DNA of 64,000 bases, taken from positions 434,001-498,000 of the forward strand of contig NZ_JPIN01000001.1 in NCBI RefSeq assembly GCF_000753735.1. Reading direction: 5' to 3'. Source of the stretch: Pseudidiomarina atlantica (GTDB lineage Bacteria > Pseudomonadota > Gammaproteobacteria > Enterobacterales > Alteromonadaceae). This document shows, piece by piece, positions 22,848 to 31,416 of the stretch (the first letter of the stretch is position 1; the number at the start of each line of letters is the position of its first letter). Below the pieces are notes generated by a model, which was not told where the DNA came from, did not search any database, and was given only the letters and a program-made list of their open reading frames with translations. A program made the position numbers and the translations under genes.

Positions 22848-24671
22848 ATGTCTGATAAAAACAATCATAAAAAGCATTTTTCATTAACTGACATAACGCT
22901 CGCATTGTTGCGTTTCGCCCCACGTCTTCCGCGCTTTATATTGACGTTAGCGCAGCTCGCTTGGGCCCGCAAAAACCAACGCGGCAGCGTCGGCTATTTT
23001 CTGCAACGCGCTGCAGCCCGGCATGCCGATGCGATTTTTCTAAAATATGAGGATGAAAGCTACACCTACGGTGAATTTAACCAGTGGGTAAATCAGCTTG
23101 CCGCTTATCTTCAACAACGTGGTGTTCAACCCGGCGACTGTGTTGCTTTATGGTTTTCGAATAGCCCTGCGCAACTGGCTTGGGCGCTTGCCGTTTGCAA
23201 ACTAGGTGCTATCGCTGGCATGCTAAACACCAAGCAAACTGCACAACCATTTCTGCATAGTTTAGAAGTTATGCACCCGCGCCTTCTGATCAACGCCGAG
23301 CCCTTGCCCACTCTCGATTTCCCCCATCAGAAAGGGCAGCCCACTTTGACGTCACCAACCTCCGAAAGTGGGCTGCCCTTTTTAGGGGTGGTGGCGGCAG
23401 CAGAGGTGCCACGTGATGCGACACGGAGCTGGCCCGATCCTAAGGAAACTGAAGCGATCACACTAGGCGCAACGGCATTTTATGTGATGACTTCAGGCAC
23501 CACAGGCTTACCGAAAGCTGCGGCAATGACGCACTTACGTTGGTACAAAGCTGGCATTGCTTTTGGTCGCATGGCACTGAATCTCAAACAGCGTAAAGAT
23601 ACGATGTACTGCGCACTACCTATGTATCACAACACAGCGCTATCCATTGCGCTGAGCGCAAGCATCATGACCGGTAGCACACTTGCCTTGGCGCCACGCT
23701 TTAGCGCGAGCCATTTTTGGCAGGACTGTCAGCGTCACCGCGCAACAACTTTTGTTTATGTCGGCGAACTCTGTCGCTATCTATTACAGCAGCCAGCGCA
23801 GGCAAACGAACAAAACAACCGCATTCGTGCCGTGCTAGGGAACGGCTTACGCGCAGAAATTTGGGACGAATTTCAGCACCGCTTTGGTATCAATCGTATC
23901 TGTAAACTTTACGGCGCGAGCGAGGGAAACGTTGGCTTTGTGAACGTCTTCAACCTCAAGCGAACTGTCGGTTTTTCACCGATGCGGTACACCATCGTTC
24001 GCTTCGATACCGACCACGAAGAACCGCTAAAGGATGCCAACGGCAAACTTGTAAAAGTTGGACGCGGTGAAGTCGGTCTCCTCCTCACTGAAGTTTCAGA
24101 AAAAGCACCTTTCGACGGCTACACCAACAACCCAGAAGCGAACCAGCAAAAGCTTTTCAAAAATGTGTTTAAACCCGGTGATTGCTGGTTCAATACTGGC
24201 GATCTCGTTCGCCATCAAGGCTACCGGCATATCGCTTTTATCGATCGTGTCGGCGATACCTTCCGTTGGAAGTCAGAAAACGTGGCGACAACCGAAGTTG
24301 AATCGCAACTGAGTCGCTGCAAAGAGGTACTTGACGCGGTCGTTTACGGCGTCAAAATACCCAACACCGAAGGTCGCGCCGGTATGGCTTCGTTGGTGTT
24401 AAAACAAGGACAACAGTTTAACCCGCAAGCGTTTTATGATTTCGTACGCAAACAGCTACCCGATTATGCCCGCCCGTTATTTATAAGATTACAGCAAGCG
24501 CACGAAATGACGACCACCTTCAAAGTCCGCAAACAACAGCTCAAACGCGAAAGCTACGAGCTGCAAAACATCAAAGATCCGCTCTTCGTATTCGTCAACG
24601 AGCAACAGGGCTATCAGCCGCTAAACGAGGAAATTCTGCAACGTATACACCACGGCCAGCATCGCTTTTAA
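22848..24671 (+). CDS. Long-chain acyl-CoA synthetase, FATP type
   Basis: The 607-residue product activates fatty acids to acyl-CoA through an acyl-AMP. The AMP motif YVMTSGTTGLPKAAAMTH lies near residues 213-230. LYGASEGNVGF, WFNTGDLVRHQGYRHIAFIDR and GDTFRWKSENVATTEVE are typical of the FATP/very-long-chain synthetase branch. Before the AMP motif, about residues 158-183 (FPHQKGQPTLTSP to GLPFLGVV) are coded by a full palindromic repeat and have no counterpart that I recall in the family; the frame is kept. It is a single gene with the repeat family also at its 3' end. Confidence 0.85.
   Translation: MSDKNNHKKHFSLTDITLALLRFAPRLPRFILTLAQLAWARKNQRGSVGYFLQRAAARHADAIFLKYEDESYTYGEFNQWVNQLAAYLQQRGVQPGDCVALWFSNSPAQLAWALAVCKLGAIAGMLNTKQTAQPFLHSLEVMHPRLLINAEPLPTLDFPHQKGQPTLTSPTSESGLPFLGVVAAAEVPRDATRSWPDPKETEAITLGATAFYVMTSGTTGLPKAAAMTHLRWYKAGIAFGRMALNLKQRKDTMYCALPMYHNTALSIALSASIMTGSTLALAPRFSASHFWQDCQRHRATTFVYVGELCRYLLQQPAQANEQNNRIRAVLGNGLRAEIWDEFQHRFGINRICKLYGASEGNVGFVNVFNLKRTVGFSPMRYTIVRFDTDHEEPLKDANGKLVKVGRGEVGLLLTEVSEKAPFDGYTNNPEANQQKLFKNVFKPGDCWFNTGDLVRHQGYRHIAFIDRVGDTFRWKSENVATTEVESQLSRCKEVLDAVVYGVKIPNTEGRAGMASLVLKQGQQFNPQAFYDFVRKQLPDYARPLFIRLQQAHEMTTTFKVRKQQLKRESYELQNIKDPLFVFVNEQQGYQPLNEEILQRIHHGQHRF
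23321..23394. repeat. Full inverted GGGC(A/T)GCCC element inside the acyl-CoA synthetase gene
   Basis: The left arm AGAAAGGGCAGCCCACTTT (23329-23347) pairs with AAAGTGGGCTGCCCTTTTT (23365-23383) at 18 of 19 positions across a 17-base loop. Outer flanks are CCCCCATC and AGGGGTGG. The 74 bases lie within an open frame. Confidence 0.85.
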
Positions 24672-24740
24672 CCCCAAAGAGGGCTGCCCTTCCTAGTGGT
24701 TAGGGGCCGGCGGCAGAGGGGCTGCCCTTTTTAGGGTGGG
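24671..24740. repeat. GGGCTGCCC pair at the 3' ends of the acyl-CoA synthetase and DUF6498 genes
   Basis: Two GGGCTGCCC cores (24681-24689 and 24719-24727) lie in the same orientation, with AACCCC, CCTAGTGG and TTTTTAGGGTGGG flanks of the family. The element starts at the synthetase stop and forms the last codons and stop of the converging gene. Confidence 0.75.
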
Positions 24741-25374
24741 AAGGCTTGCGCAGCAAGGCTTGCAGGTTGCGCCAAGGGAGAAAATAGGCCGCGTGGATAA
24801 TGACCAAGATGAGGGCTTGCGTGAGGCCGACGGTGTCGGCGAACGCGAACACGAAAATAAGAATATGCAACCGCACCACCTTGGCGTAGGGCTTCATCAA
24901 GTTGACTTTACGTAACGCCTTCGCAGTGTTGCCAGGCTCTTTAGGTAACGGGGCGCGCGGCTCCATGAATGCGGAGCGTTCTGACAACAAAGCAATCAGC
25001 AGAAACCACCAATAATGCGAAATTACCCACCAGTAATGGTCGAAACTCAGAAATAATCCGGTACGCTCTCCACTAACAGGAATCGGAAAAAAATCGTTCA
25101 AAAAGATCGCATGACCAAAATGAAACATACCGAAATGAAAGGTGAAAAAGCCAAGTAGAAACACTCCGGAAAACACGCCTCCCACAAAGGCACCACCCTT
25201 CAGCGCGAACACCCAGCGTCCAATCGACCAGACGATATAGGCATAGCCAAGCACCAGACTGCTGAGCCACATGCCCCACACGACATTGTGTCCGGTGTCG
25301 CGACTCCACAATGCGACAGCCAAGGCAGCGGCGAAGAGAAAAATGTCGAAAAGTACCTGTTGCCGTGTTTGCAT
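24700..25374 (-). CDS. DUF6498-like membrane protein
   Basis: The 224-residue product is polytopic, with about six hydrophobic segments and an Phe/His/Gly-rich motif (FFTFHFGMFHFGHAIFL) near residue 82, seen in DUF6498 proteins. Its function is unknown. The last 16 residues (RKPSHPKKGSPSAAGP) come from the dispersed repeat, so the native C-terminus has been replaced or extended. The ATG at 25374 is preferred; a GTG at 25416 would add 14 residues. It is divergent from the DUF418 gene. Confidence 0.6.
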   Translation of the reverse strand: MQTRQQVLFDIFLFAAALAVALWSRDTGHNVVWGMWLSSLVLGYAYIVWSIGRWVFALKGGAFVGGVFSGVFLLGFFTFHFGMFHFGHAIFLNDFFPIPVSGERTGLFLSFDHYWWVISHYWWFLLIALLSERSAFMEPRAPLPKEPGNTAKALRKVNLMKPYAKVVRLHILIFVFAFADTVGLTQALILVIIHAAYFLPWRNLQALLRKPSHPKKGSPSAAGP

Positions 25375-25457
25375 CGAAGCAAAATCCTCACAAATGGTGG
25401 CAAAACCCGAATCCACCCTCTACCATTTACAGCAAAATAACAATAAGAGCAAAAGAA

Positions 25458-26693
25458 ATGACCGCTAACTTAACTACTCCGACCGCCCCTAACGAGCGCA
25501 TCCATCTTCTTGATTGCATTAGAGGCTTCGCCCTGCTCGGTATTCTGCTGATGAATATCGAGTACTTCCAAAAGCCTCTATTAAGCATGATGAACGGCTT
25601 CGACTACAGTCAAACCGGCGCCGACTTCGGTGTCGCCTGGTTTGTTTTTACCTTCGTGCAAGGTAAGTTCTACACCATGTTTTCGCTACTATTCGGCATC
25701 GGCTTTATCATTTTCTACGACCGTGCCAAACAAAAAAGTAGCCATCCGCGCTGGTTATTCACCCGCCGTCTGATTGTGCTCGCGGCATTCGGGTTTGCAC
25801 ACCTAGCCTACATCTGGGGTGGCGACATTCTGCTCAACTACGCGATCGCCGGACTATTTCTGCTGTTTTTCGTCAACAAGAGCGCGAAAAGCTTGCTCAG
25901 ATGGGGCATTGGTATTTTTCTGCTGCCCGTTATTCTCTTTTGGCTCGGTGCGCTAAGCATTGAAGCTGCCAGTGCCACGCCAGAAGGCGCCGCCGCGCTC
26001 GCCCAAGACAACCAAGCCGCCATGGCAGAGGTCAACGCTATCATCGCCACCGCCGCCGAAGCCTATAAAAACGGTACCTATGCTGACGTACTGGCCGCAA
26101 GGAGCCAAGAAATTGGCTATTTTTATACCACTGGCATCTTTTTCATGACGCCAACAGTGCTGGGTATCTTCTTGATCGGTGCCAGCCTAGCGCGCAGCGG
26201 CGTCGCAACCCAACCAGAGCAACACAACAACACTTACAAAAAACTCCTGAAGTACGGCGCCATCCTAGGTCTGCCAGCAGCACTCTATGTCGGTTTTTAC
26301 GGCACGCAAATGAACTTTTTAGCACCCGACTTCGCCACAGCAATCGCCTACAGTGTTACTCAAATCGCAAACTTTGGCTTAAGTTTTGCCTACATCGCCA
26401 TACTCGCGCTAGCAATGAAGCGCGCCAGCTTCGTCCAAAAGCTTGCACCTGCAGGTCGCATGGCCCTCACCAATTACCTCATGCACTCGATTGTGTTCAC
26501 GAGTCTGTTTTACGGCTATGCGTTGGGAATGTACGGTGAAATCGGCCGTGCCACCGCCACGCTGCTAGCCATCGTGCTCTGGCTTGCCCAACTGCCACTC
26601 AGCGCATGGTGGCTCAAGCGCTTCCGCTATGGGCCCTGCGAGTGGTTGTGGCGTTCACTCACCTATCTACAACCACAGCCGTTTAAACGCTAG
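25458..26693 (+). CDS. DUF418 family membrane protein (YeiB-like)
   Basis: The 411-residue product has around ten membrane helices. It opens with ERIHLLDCIRGFALLGILLMNIEYF, the signature of YeiB/DUF418 proteins, and ends with the DUF418 domain (APAGRMALTNYLMHSI, then a FRYGPCEWLWRSLTY motif). The family is thought to include acyl or small-molecule membrane transferases, but the activity is unproven. The ATG at 25458 follows AAAAGAA. It is read alone between two divergent or convergent genes. Confidence 0.85.
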   Translation: MTANLTTPTAPNERIHLLDCIRGFALLGILLMNIEYFQKPLLSMMNGFDYSQTGADFGVAWFVFTFVQGKFYTMFSLLFGIGFIIFYDRAKQKSSHPRWLFTRRLIVLAAFGFAHLAYIWGGDILLNYAIAGLFLLFFVNKSAKSLLRWGIGIFLLPVILFWLGALSIEAASATPEGAAALAQDNQAAMAEVNAIIATAAEAYKNGTYADVLAARSQEIGYFYTTGIFFMTPTVLGIFLIGASLARSGVATQPEQHNNTYKKLLKYGAILGLPAALYVGFYGTQMNFLAPDFATAIAYSVTQIANFGLSFAYIAILALAMKRASFVQKLAPAGRMALTNYLMHSIVFTSLFYGYALGMYGEIGRATATLLAIVLWLAQLPLSAWWLKRFRYGPCEWLWRSLTYLQPQPFKR

Positions 26694-26710
26694 CCAAACT
26701 CGCGTCAGTT

Positions 26711-27124
26711 TTAATCGCGCGCTTGCGTCAGCCGTTGTTGTTGGCGCAAGCGATCAAACTGATAGCGAAACACTCCGCCCTGCACACGCTCTAGCTTTTG
26801 ATAGCAAGGCGTTTCGAGTAGATGTAATTCACGCGGCGAAACCTCGTAAGCTTCAACGTAGCTCAAGGCTCGACGTTGCCATGCTGCCCATAACAAGGCG
26901 CCCAGCGTGCCGCCAGCAAGCATTACCAAGGTGTAAGACACCACGGTGGCGACCAGACCATCAAATAATTCGACCGGCACCAGTAAATAAGCAACCACGA
27001 TACTGATCAGCAAGAGTTGTAAGGTAAACAGGCACAGTGAGAATTGCCGATGAAAGTATTCAAGTCGACGCTCGTTAAAGCGCACATGATCACGGCGAAG
27101 TGGAGTTAAAGGAGAATGTGCCAT
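26711..27124 (-). CDS. Small membrane protein, possibly DUF3087
   Basis: The 137-residue product has two adjacent membrane helices (near residues 28-48 and 55-80) followed by a hydrophilic helical tail with YEVSPRELHLLETPCYQKLERV and QFDRLRQQQRL. This layout, a charged N-terminus with two helices and a coiled tail, fits DUF3087, but I am not certain. The ATG at 27124 is chosen; an upstream start at 27142 is possible. The gene lies 70 bases after ychJ on the same strand. Confidence 0.55.
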   Translation of the reverse strand: MAHSPLTPLRRDHVRFNERRLEYFHRQFSLCLFTLQLLLISIVVAYLLVPVELFDGLVATVVSYTLVMLAGGTLGALLWAAWQRRALSYVEAYEVSPRELHLLETPCYQKLERVQGGVFRYQFDRLRQQQRLTQARD

Positions 27125-27194
27125 CGCAGGAAAACCTCGCATTCCTTAGCAAGTCGATGACACATTATTTACAAAAAACCAACCAAATACAAGC

Positions 27195-27596
27195 CTAATG
27201 AGTAGTTTCCAATGGCCGTACATAAAACCAGCGACCATCTTCACGCACAAATTCTGACAATTCTTCGTGTTCCCCAACTTCACCGTCGAACTCGAAGTAA
27301 GCACAAAAATGCACCTGTGCCGCAGTGCCTTGCTGCGCCACGCTATAGATATCCAGCTTGAGCCAACGCGGGCTATCGCTCAAATCCAGCTCGGCGGGAC
27401 GCGTCGAGGCATGCCAAGTGCGCAATAGATACTCAGGCATTGCCAGTGCAAAGGCACTGTAACGCGAGCGCATGAGCTGTTCGGCATCACGCGGCACGGC
27501 AGTCGCCTCCCCCGCAAATAGCGGATGAAAGCGACCGCAGCACTTGCGATACAAGCCGTTGCCACAGGGGCATTTTTTCGGAGCTTTAAAACTCAT
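27195..27596 (-). CDS. YchJ family SEC-C motif protein
   Basis: The 133-residue product starts with a zinc-binding SEC-C motif (CPCGNGLYRKCCGRFH) followed by the YchJ core: AEQLMRSRYSAFALAMPEYLLRTWH, LDIYSVAQQGTAAQVHFCAYF, and EFVREDGRWFYV. YchJ proteins have an NTF2-like fold and no settled function. The start codon overlaps the prpF stop by one base (TAATG), so ychJ is expressed with the methylcitrate operon, an arrangement I do not recall as standard. Confidence 0.85.
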   Translation of the reverse strand: MSFKAPKKCPCGNGLYRKCCGRFHPLFAGEATAVPRDAEQLMRSRYSAFALAMPEYLLRTWHASTRPAELDLSDSPRWLKLDIYSVAQQGTAAQVHFCAYFEFDGEVGEHEELSEFVREDGRWFYVRPLETTH

Positions 27597-28798
27597 TAAA
27601 AACAATCACCTGGCACACGTACCCAACCTTCCATCAAGACCCGCGCACTGCGACTCATGATGGCTTTGGTGACCGTCCATTCACCATTCACCTGACGCGC
27701 TTCGGCACCGACTTGCAAGGTGCCCGACGGATGACCAAAACGCACCGAAGTACGGTCGCCGCCGCCAGCCGCGAGGTTCACCACAGTACCAGGCACTGCC
27801 GCCGCAGCCGCAATGGCGACAGCTGCGGTGCCCATCATGGCATGGTGTAGCTTGCCCATCGACATCGCTCGCACCAACACATCGATATCGGTGGCGTGGA
27901 TGTGCTTGCCACTTGAAGCGAGATAATCCTGTGGGGGTGCCACGAAAGCAATTTTGGGCGTATGCTGACGGTTTGCGGCTTCCGCCACATCGTTGATCAG
28001 CCCCATGCGCACGGCGCCGTGAGCACGCAAGCTTTCAAACTTTTGCAACGCTTGCGGGTCTTCGTTAATTGCGCCCTGTAATTCGGTGCCGTTGTAACCA
28101 ATCGCGTCAGCATTGACAAAAATCGTCGGAATACCGGCGTTGATAAAGGTCGCTTGCAGCTTCCCAAGGCCCGGCACTTCGAAGTCGTCGACCACGTTTC
28201 CAGTCGGGAACATGGCACCTGTGCCCTCGCCGTCGTCGGCTGCTGGGTCCATAAATTCGACCTGCACTTCAGCCGCTGGAAAGGTCACGCCATCAAGCTC
28301 GAAATCACCGGTTTCTTGCACTTCTCCATTACGCATAGGAACCCGCGCAACTATGGTCTTTTCGATGTTGCATTGCCAAATGCGTACCGTGCAAATACCA
28401 TCGGTAGGCACTTGCGCAGGATCTATCAAACCATTGCTAATCGCAAACGAGCCCACCGCGGCGGTTAAGTTGCCACAGTTACCACTCCAATCAATAAAGG
28501 GTTTATCGATGGATACCTGACCAAACAAATAGTCGACGTCGTGATCAGAGCGCGCAGAGCGCGACAAAATCACCGTTTTACTGGTCGACGAAGTCGCGCC
28601 GCCCATACCATCAGTATGTTTACCGTAGGGGTCCGGACTGCCAATGACGCGCAACAACAGCTTGTCGCGCGCTTCTCCGGGTTGTTGCGCGGCCTCTGGT
28701 AGATCATCTAAGCGGAAAAATACACCTTTAGAAGTTCCGCCACGCATGTAGGTGGCGGGAATTTTGATTTGCGGTGCGAAAACCTGTTGAGTACTCAT
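27596..28798 (-). CDS. prpF: 2-methylaconitate cis-trans isomerase PrpF
   Basis: The 400-residue product converts trans- to cis-2-methylaconitate and works with AcnD in place of PrpD. Family motifs are IPATYMRGGTSKGVFFRLDDLP at the N-terminus (Lys base and flanking loop), DGMGGATSSTSKTVILS, SGNCGNLTAAVGSFAI (catalytic region), AMSMGKLHHAMMGTAAVAIA, and RFGHPSGTL. It lies five bases after acnD and is the last prp gene in the unit. Confidence 0.95.
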   Translation of the reverse strand: MSTQQVFAPQIKIPATYMRGGTSKGVFFRLDDLPEAAQQPGEARDKLLLRVIGSPDPYGKHTDGMGGATSSTSKTVILSRSARSDHDVDYLFGQVSIDKPFIDWSGNCGNLTAAVGSFAISNGLIDPAQVPTDGICTVRIWQCNIEKTIVARVPMRNGEVQETGDFELDGVTFPAAEVQVEFMDPAADDGEGTGAMFPTGNVVDDFEVPGLGKLQATFINAGIPTIFVNADAIGYNGTELQGAINEDPQALQKFESLRAHGAVRMGLINDVAEAANRQHTPKIAFVAPPQDYLASSGKHIHATDIDVLVRAMSMGKLHHAMMGTAAVAIAAAAAVPGTVVNLAAGGGDRTSVRFGHPSGTLQVGAEARQVNGEWTVTKAIMSRSARVLMEGWVRVPGDCF

Positions 28799-28803
28799 AA
28801 CGC

Positions 28804-31404
28804 TTAGCCCACTTCAGCTTCAAGAAAGTCTTGGGCGAAGCGCTGGAGCACGCCACCGGCCGAGTAAATCGACACTTCCTCGAAGGTATCTAAACGACAC
28901 TTCACCGGCACTTCAACGCTGTCACCGTTGGCACGATGGACAATCAAGGTCATCGCTGCGCCAGGCGCTATCTCACCTTTCACGTCGTAGGTTTCGGTAC
29001 CGTCCAGTAACAAGGTCTTGCGCGTCGTGCCAGGTTCGAATTCCAATGGCAACACGCCCATCCCAATCAGGTTGGTGCGGTGAATACGCTCGAAGCCTTC
29101 GGCCACAATGCATTCAACACCAGCTAAGCGGACGCCTTTCGCAGCCCAGTCACGCGAGGAACCCTGACCGTAGTCAGCGCCGGCCACAATAATCAGCGGC
29201 TGTTTGCGCTCCATGTAGGTTTCGATAGCTTCCCACATCCGCATGACTTTACCCTCTGGCTCGACCCGTGCCAGTGATCCTTGAATCACCTCACCGTTTT
29301 CGTCACGCACCATCTCGTTGAACAGTTTCGGGTTCGCGAAGGTCGCACGCTGCGCGGTTAAGTGGTCGCCACGGTGCGTTGCGTAAGAGTTAAAGTCTTC
29401 CTCGGGCACACCCATTATGGCAAGGTATTCACCCGCAGCACTGTCGGCCAAAATCGCATTCGATGGTGACAAATGGTCCGTGGTGATGTTGTCACCGAGT
29501 AGCGCCAACGGGCGCAAGCCCTTGAGCGTGTTCGCAGCGGCCATTTTGCCTTCCCAATACGGCGGACGGCGTATGTAGGTACTCATCGGACGCCAGTCAT
29601 ACAACGGATTGTTCTGCTCACCGTAATCCACCGACAAGCTAAACATTGGGTCATAGACTTTGCGGAACTGCTCCGGTTTTACCGAGGCTTTGACAATTGC
29701 ATCGATTTCTTCGTCGTTGGGCCAAATGTCTTTCAACGTAATTGGCTTACCTTCGGCGTCAAAACCCAGCGGGTCTTTCTCGATATCAAAGCGAATGGTG
29801 CCCGCAATCGCATATGCAACGACTAACGGCGGCGATGCTAAGAACGCCTGCTTGGCGTACGGATGAATCCGTCCGTCAAAGTTACGGTTGCCCGATAACA
29901 CAGCGGTCGAATACAGATCGCGGTCGATAATTTCTTGCTGGATTTTCGGATCTAAAGCGCCGCTCATACCATTACAGGTGGTACAGGCAAAAGCTACGAC
30001 GCCAAAGCCTAGCTGCTCTAGCTCTGGCAATAGATTCGCTTCTTCTAAATACATTTTGACGGTTTTCGAACCCGGTGCCAGTGAACTTTTCACCCAAGGC
30101 TTACGCGTCAAGCCAAGCTTGTTGGCGTTACGGGCAATCAAGCCGGCAGCAATCATGTTGCGTGGGTTACTGGTGTTAGTACAGCTGGTGATGGCAGCAA
30201 TAATACAAGCACCGTCAGGCATCAGCCCGTCTTCCGGAGCATCCATATGCTTGGCAATGCCGCGCTGCGCAAGTTCGTTGGCTGGCAATAACGCATGCGG
30301 GTTCGATGGCCCCGCCAAGTTGCGCTCGACTTTGCTCAAGTCAAAGCTCAACACACGTTCATATTCAGCCGTGCGCAAGGCGTCACTCCACAAGCCTGTT
30401 TCTTTGGCAAAGTGTTCGACCAACTTCACCTGCTCGTCGTCACGACCAGTCAGCTTCAAGTAATCAATGGTCTGTCCATCGATGTAGAACATTGCCGCAG
30501 TGGCGCCATATTCAGGGGTCATGTTGGAAATGGTTGCACGGTCGCCGACGGTGAGCGCATCAGCACCTTCACCGTAGAATTCGAGGTAGGCACCGACCAC
30601 ACGTTCTTTACGTAAGAACTCCGTCAACGCGAGCACCAAGTCTGTACCGGTAATACCTGGCTTCAACTTGCCTTTCAGTTCAACCCCAATAATGTCCGGC
30701 AAACGCATGTAAGAGGCACGACCGAGCATCACGCTTTCGGCTTCCAGACCGCCAACACCCACTGAGATAACGCCTAGCGCATCGACCATAGGTGTGTGGC
30801 TATCGGTCCCCACGCAAGTATCAGCAAAAGCAACACCATCGCGTACTTGCACCACCGGAGACATTTTCTCCAAGTTAATTTGGTGCATGATGCCATTGCC
30901 CGGTGGAATGACATCAACGTTCTTAAACGCTGTCTTGGTCCAGTTGATAAAGTGAAAACGGTCATCATTGCGACGGTCTTCTATCGCCCGGTTTTTCTCA
31001 AAAGCGTCTTTTTCAAAACCGGCGTGCTCCACCGCTAACGAGTGGTCAACGATCAGCTGCGTTGGCACAACAGGATTGACCTTCGCTGGGTCTCCACCTT
31101 TCTCGGCAATAGCATCACGCAAACCGGCCAAGTCAACTAACGCTGTTTGACCGAGGATATCGTGACACACCACGCGCGCTGGGAACCAAGGAAAATCGAG
31201 GTCACGCTTGCGATAAATAAGCTGACTTAAAGCATCCGTCAGCTCTGCTGGTGCGCAGCGACGCACCAGATTTTCGGCAAATATACGCGAACTGTACGGC
31301 AGTTTGTCGTAAGCACCTGGCTCGATGTCATTGACCGCTTGCCGCGCGTCATAATACATCAACGAGGTGCCGGGCAACTGCTTACGGTACTTTTCATTCA
31401 ACAT
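28804..31404 (-). CDS. acnD: 2-methylcitrate dehydratase AcnD (Fe/S-dependent)
   Basis: The 866-residue product is an aconitase-family iron-sulfur hydro-lyase acting on 2-methylcitrate. Cluster cysteines appear in ITSCTNTSNP (near residue 411) and ACTTCNG. Other aconitase features are VDHSLAVEHAG, GTDSHTPMVDALG, and the C-terminal swivel domain with GSSRDWAAKG. It is AcnD rather than a housekeeping aconitase because it lies between prpC and prpF and has the AcnD length. Confidence 0.95.
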   Translation of the reverse strand: MLNEKYRKQLPGTSLMYYDARQAVNDIEPGAYDKLPYSSRIFAENLVRRCAPAELTDALSQLIYRKRDLDFPWFPARVVCHDILGQTALVDLAGLRDAIAEKGGDPAKVNPVVPTQLIVDHSLAVEHAGFEKDAFEKNRAIEDRRNDDRFHFINWTKTAFKNVDVIPPGNGIMHQINLEKMSPVVQVRDGVAFADTCVGTDSHTPMVDALGVISVGVGGLEAESVMLGRASYMRLPDIIGVELKGKLKPGITGTDLVLALTEFLRKERVVGAYLEFYGEGADALTVGDRATISNMTPEYGATAAMFYIDGQTIDYLKLTGRDDEQVKLVEHFAKETGLWSDALRTAEYERVLSFDLSKVERNLAGPSNPHALLPANELAQRGIAKHMDAPEDGLMPDGACIIAAITSCTNTSNPRNMIAAGLIARNANKLGLTRKPWVKSSLAPGSKTVKMYLEEANLLPELEQLGFGVVAFACTTCNGMSGALDPKIQQEIIDRDLYSTAVLSGNRNFDGRIHPYAKQAFLASPPLVVAYAIAGTIRFDIEKDPLGFDAEGKPITLKDIWPNDEEIDAIVKASVKPEQFRKVYDPMFSLSVDYGEQNNPLYDWRPMSTYIRRPPYWEGKMAAANTLKGLRPLALLGDNITTDHLSPSNAILADSAAGEYLAIMGVPEEDFNSYATHRGDHLTAQRATFANPKLFNEMVRDENGEVIQGSLARVEPEGKVMRMWEAIETYMERKQPLIIVAGADYGQGSSRDWAAKGVRLAGVECIVAEGFERIHRTNLIGMGVLPLEFEPGTTRKTLLLDGTETYDVKGEIAPGAAMTLIVHRANGDSVEVPVKCRLDTFEEVSIYSAGGVLQRFAQDFLEAEVG

Positions 31405-31416
31405 AAAGCGGGCTCC

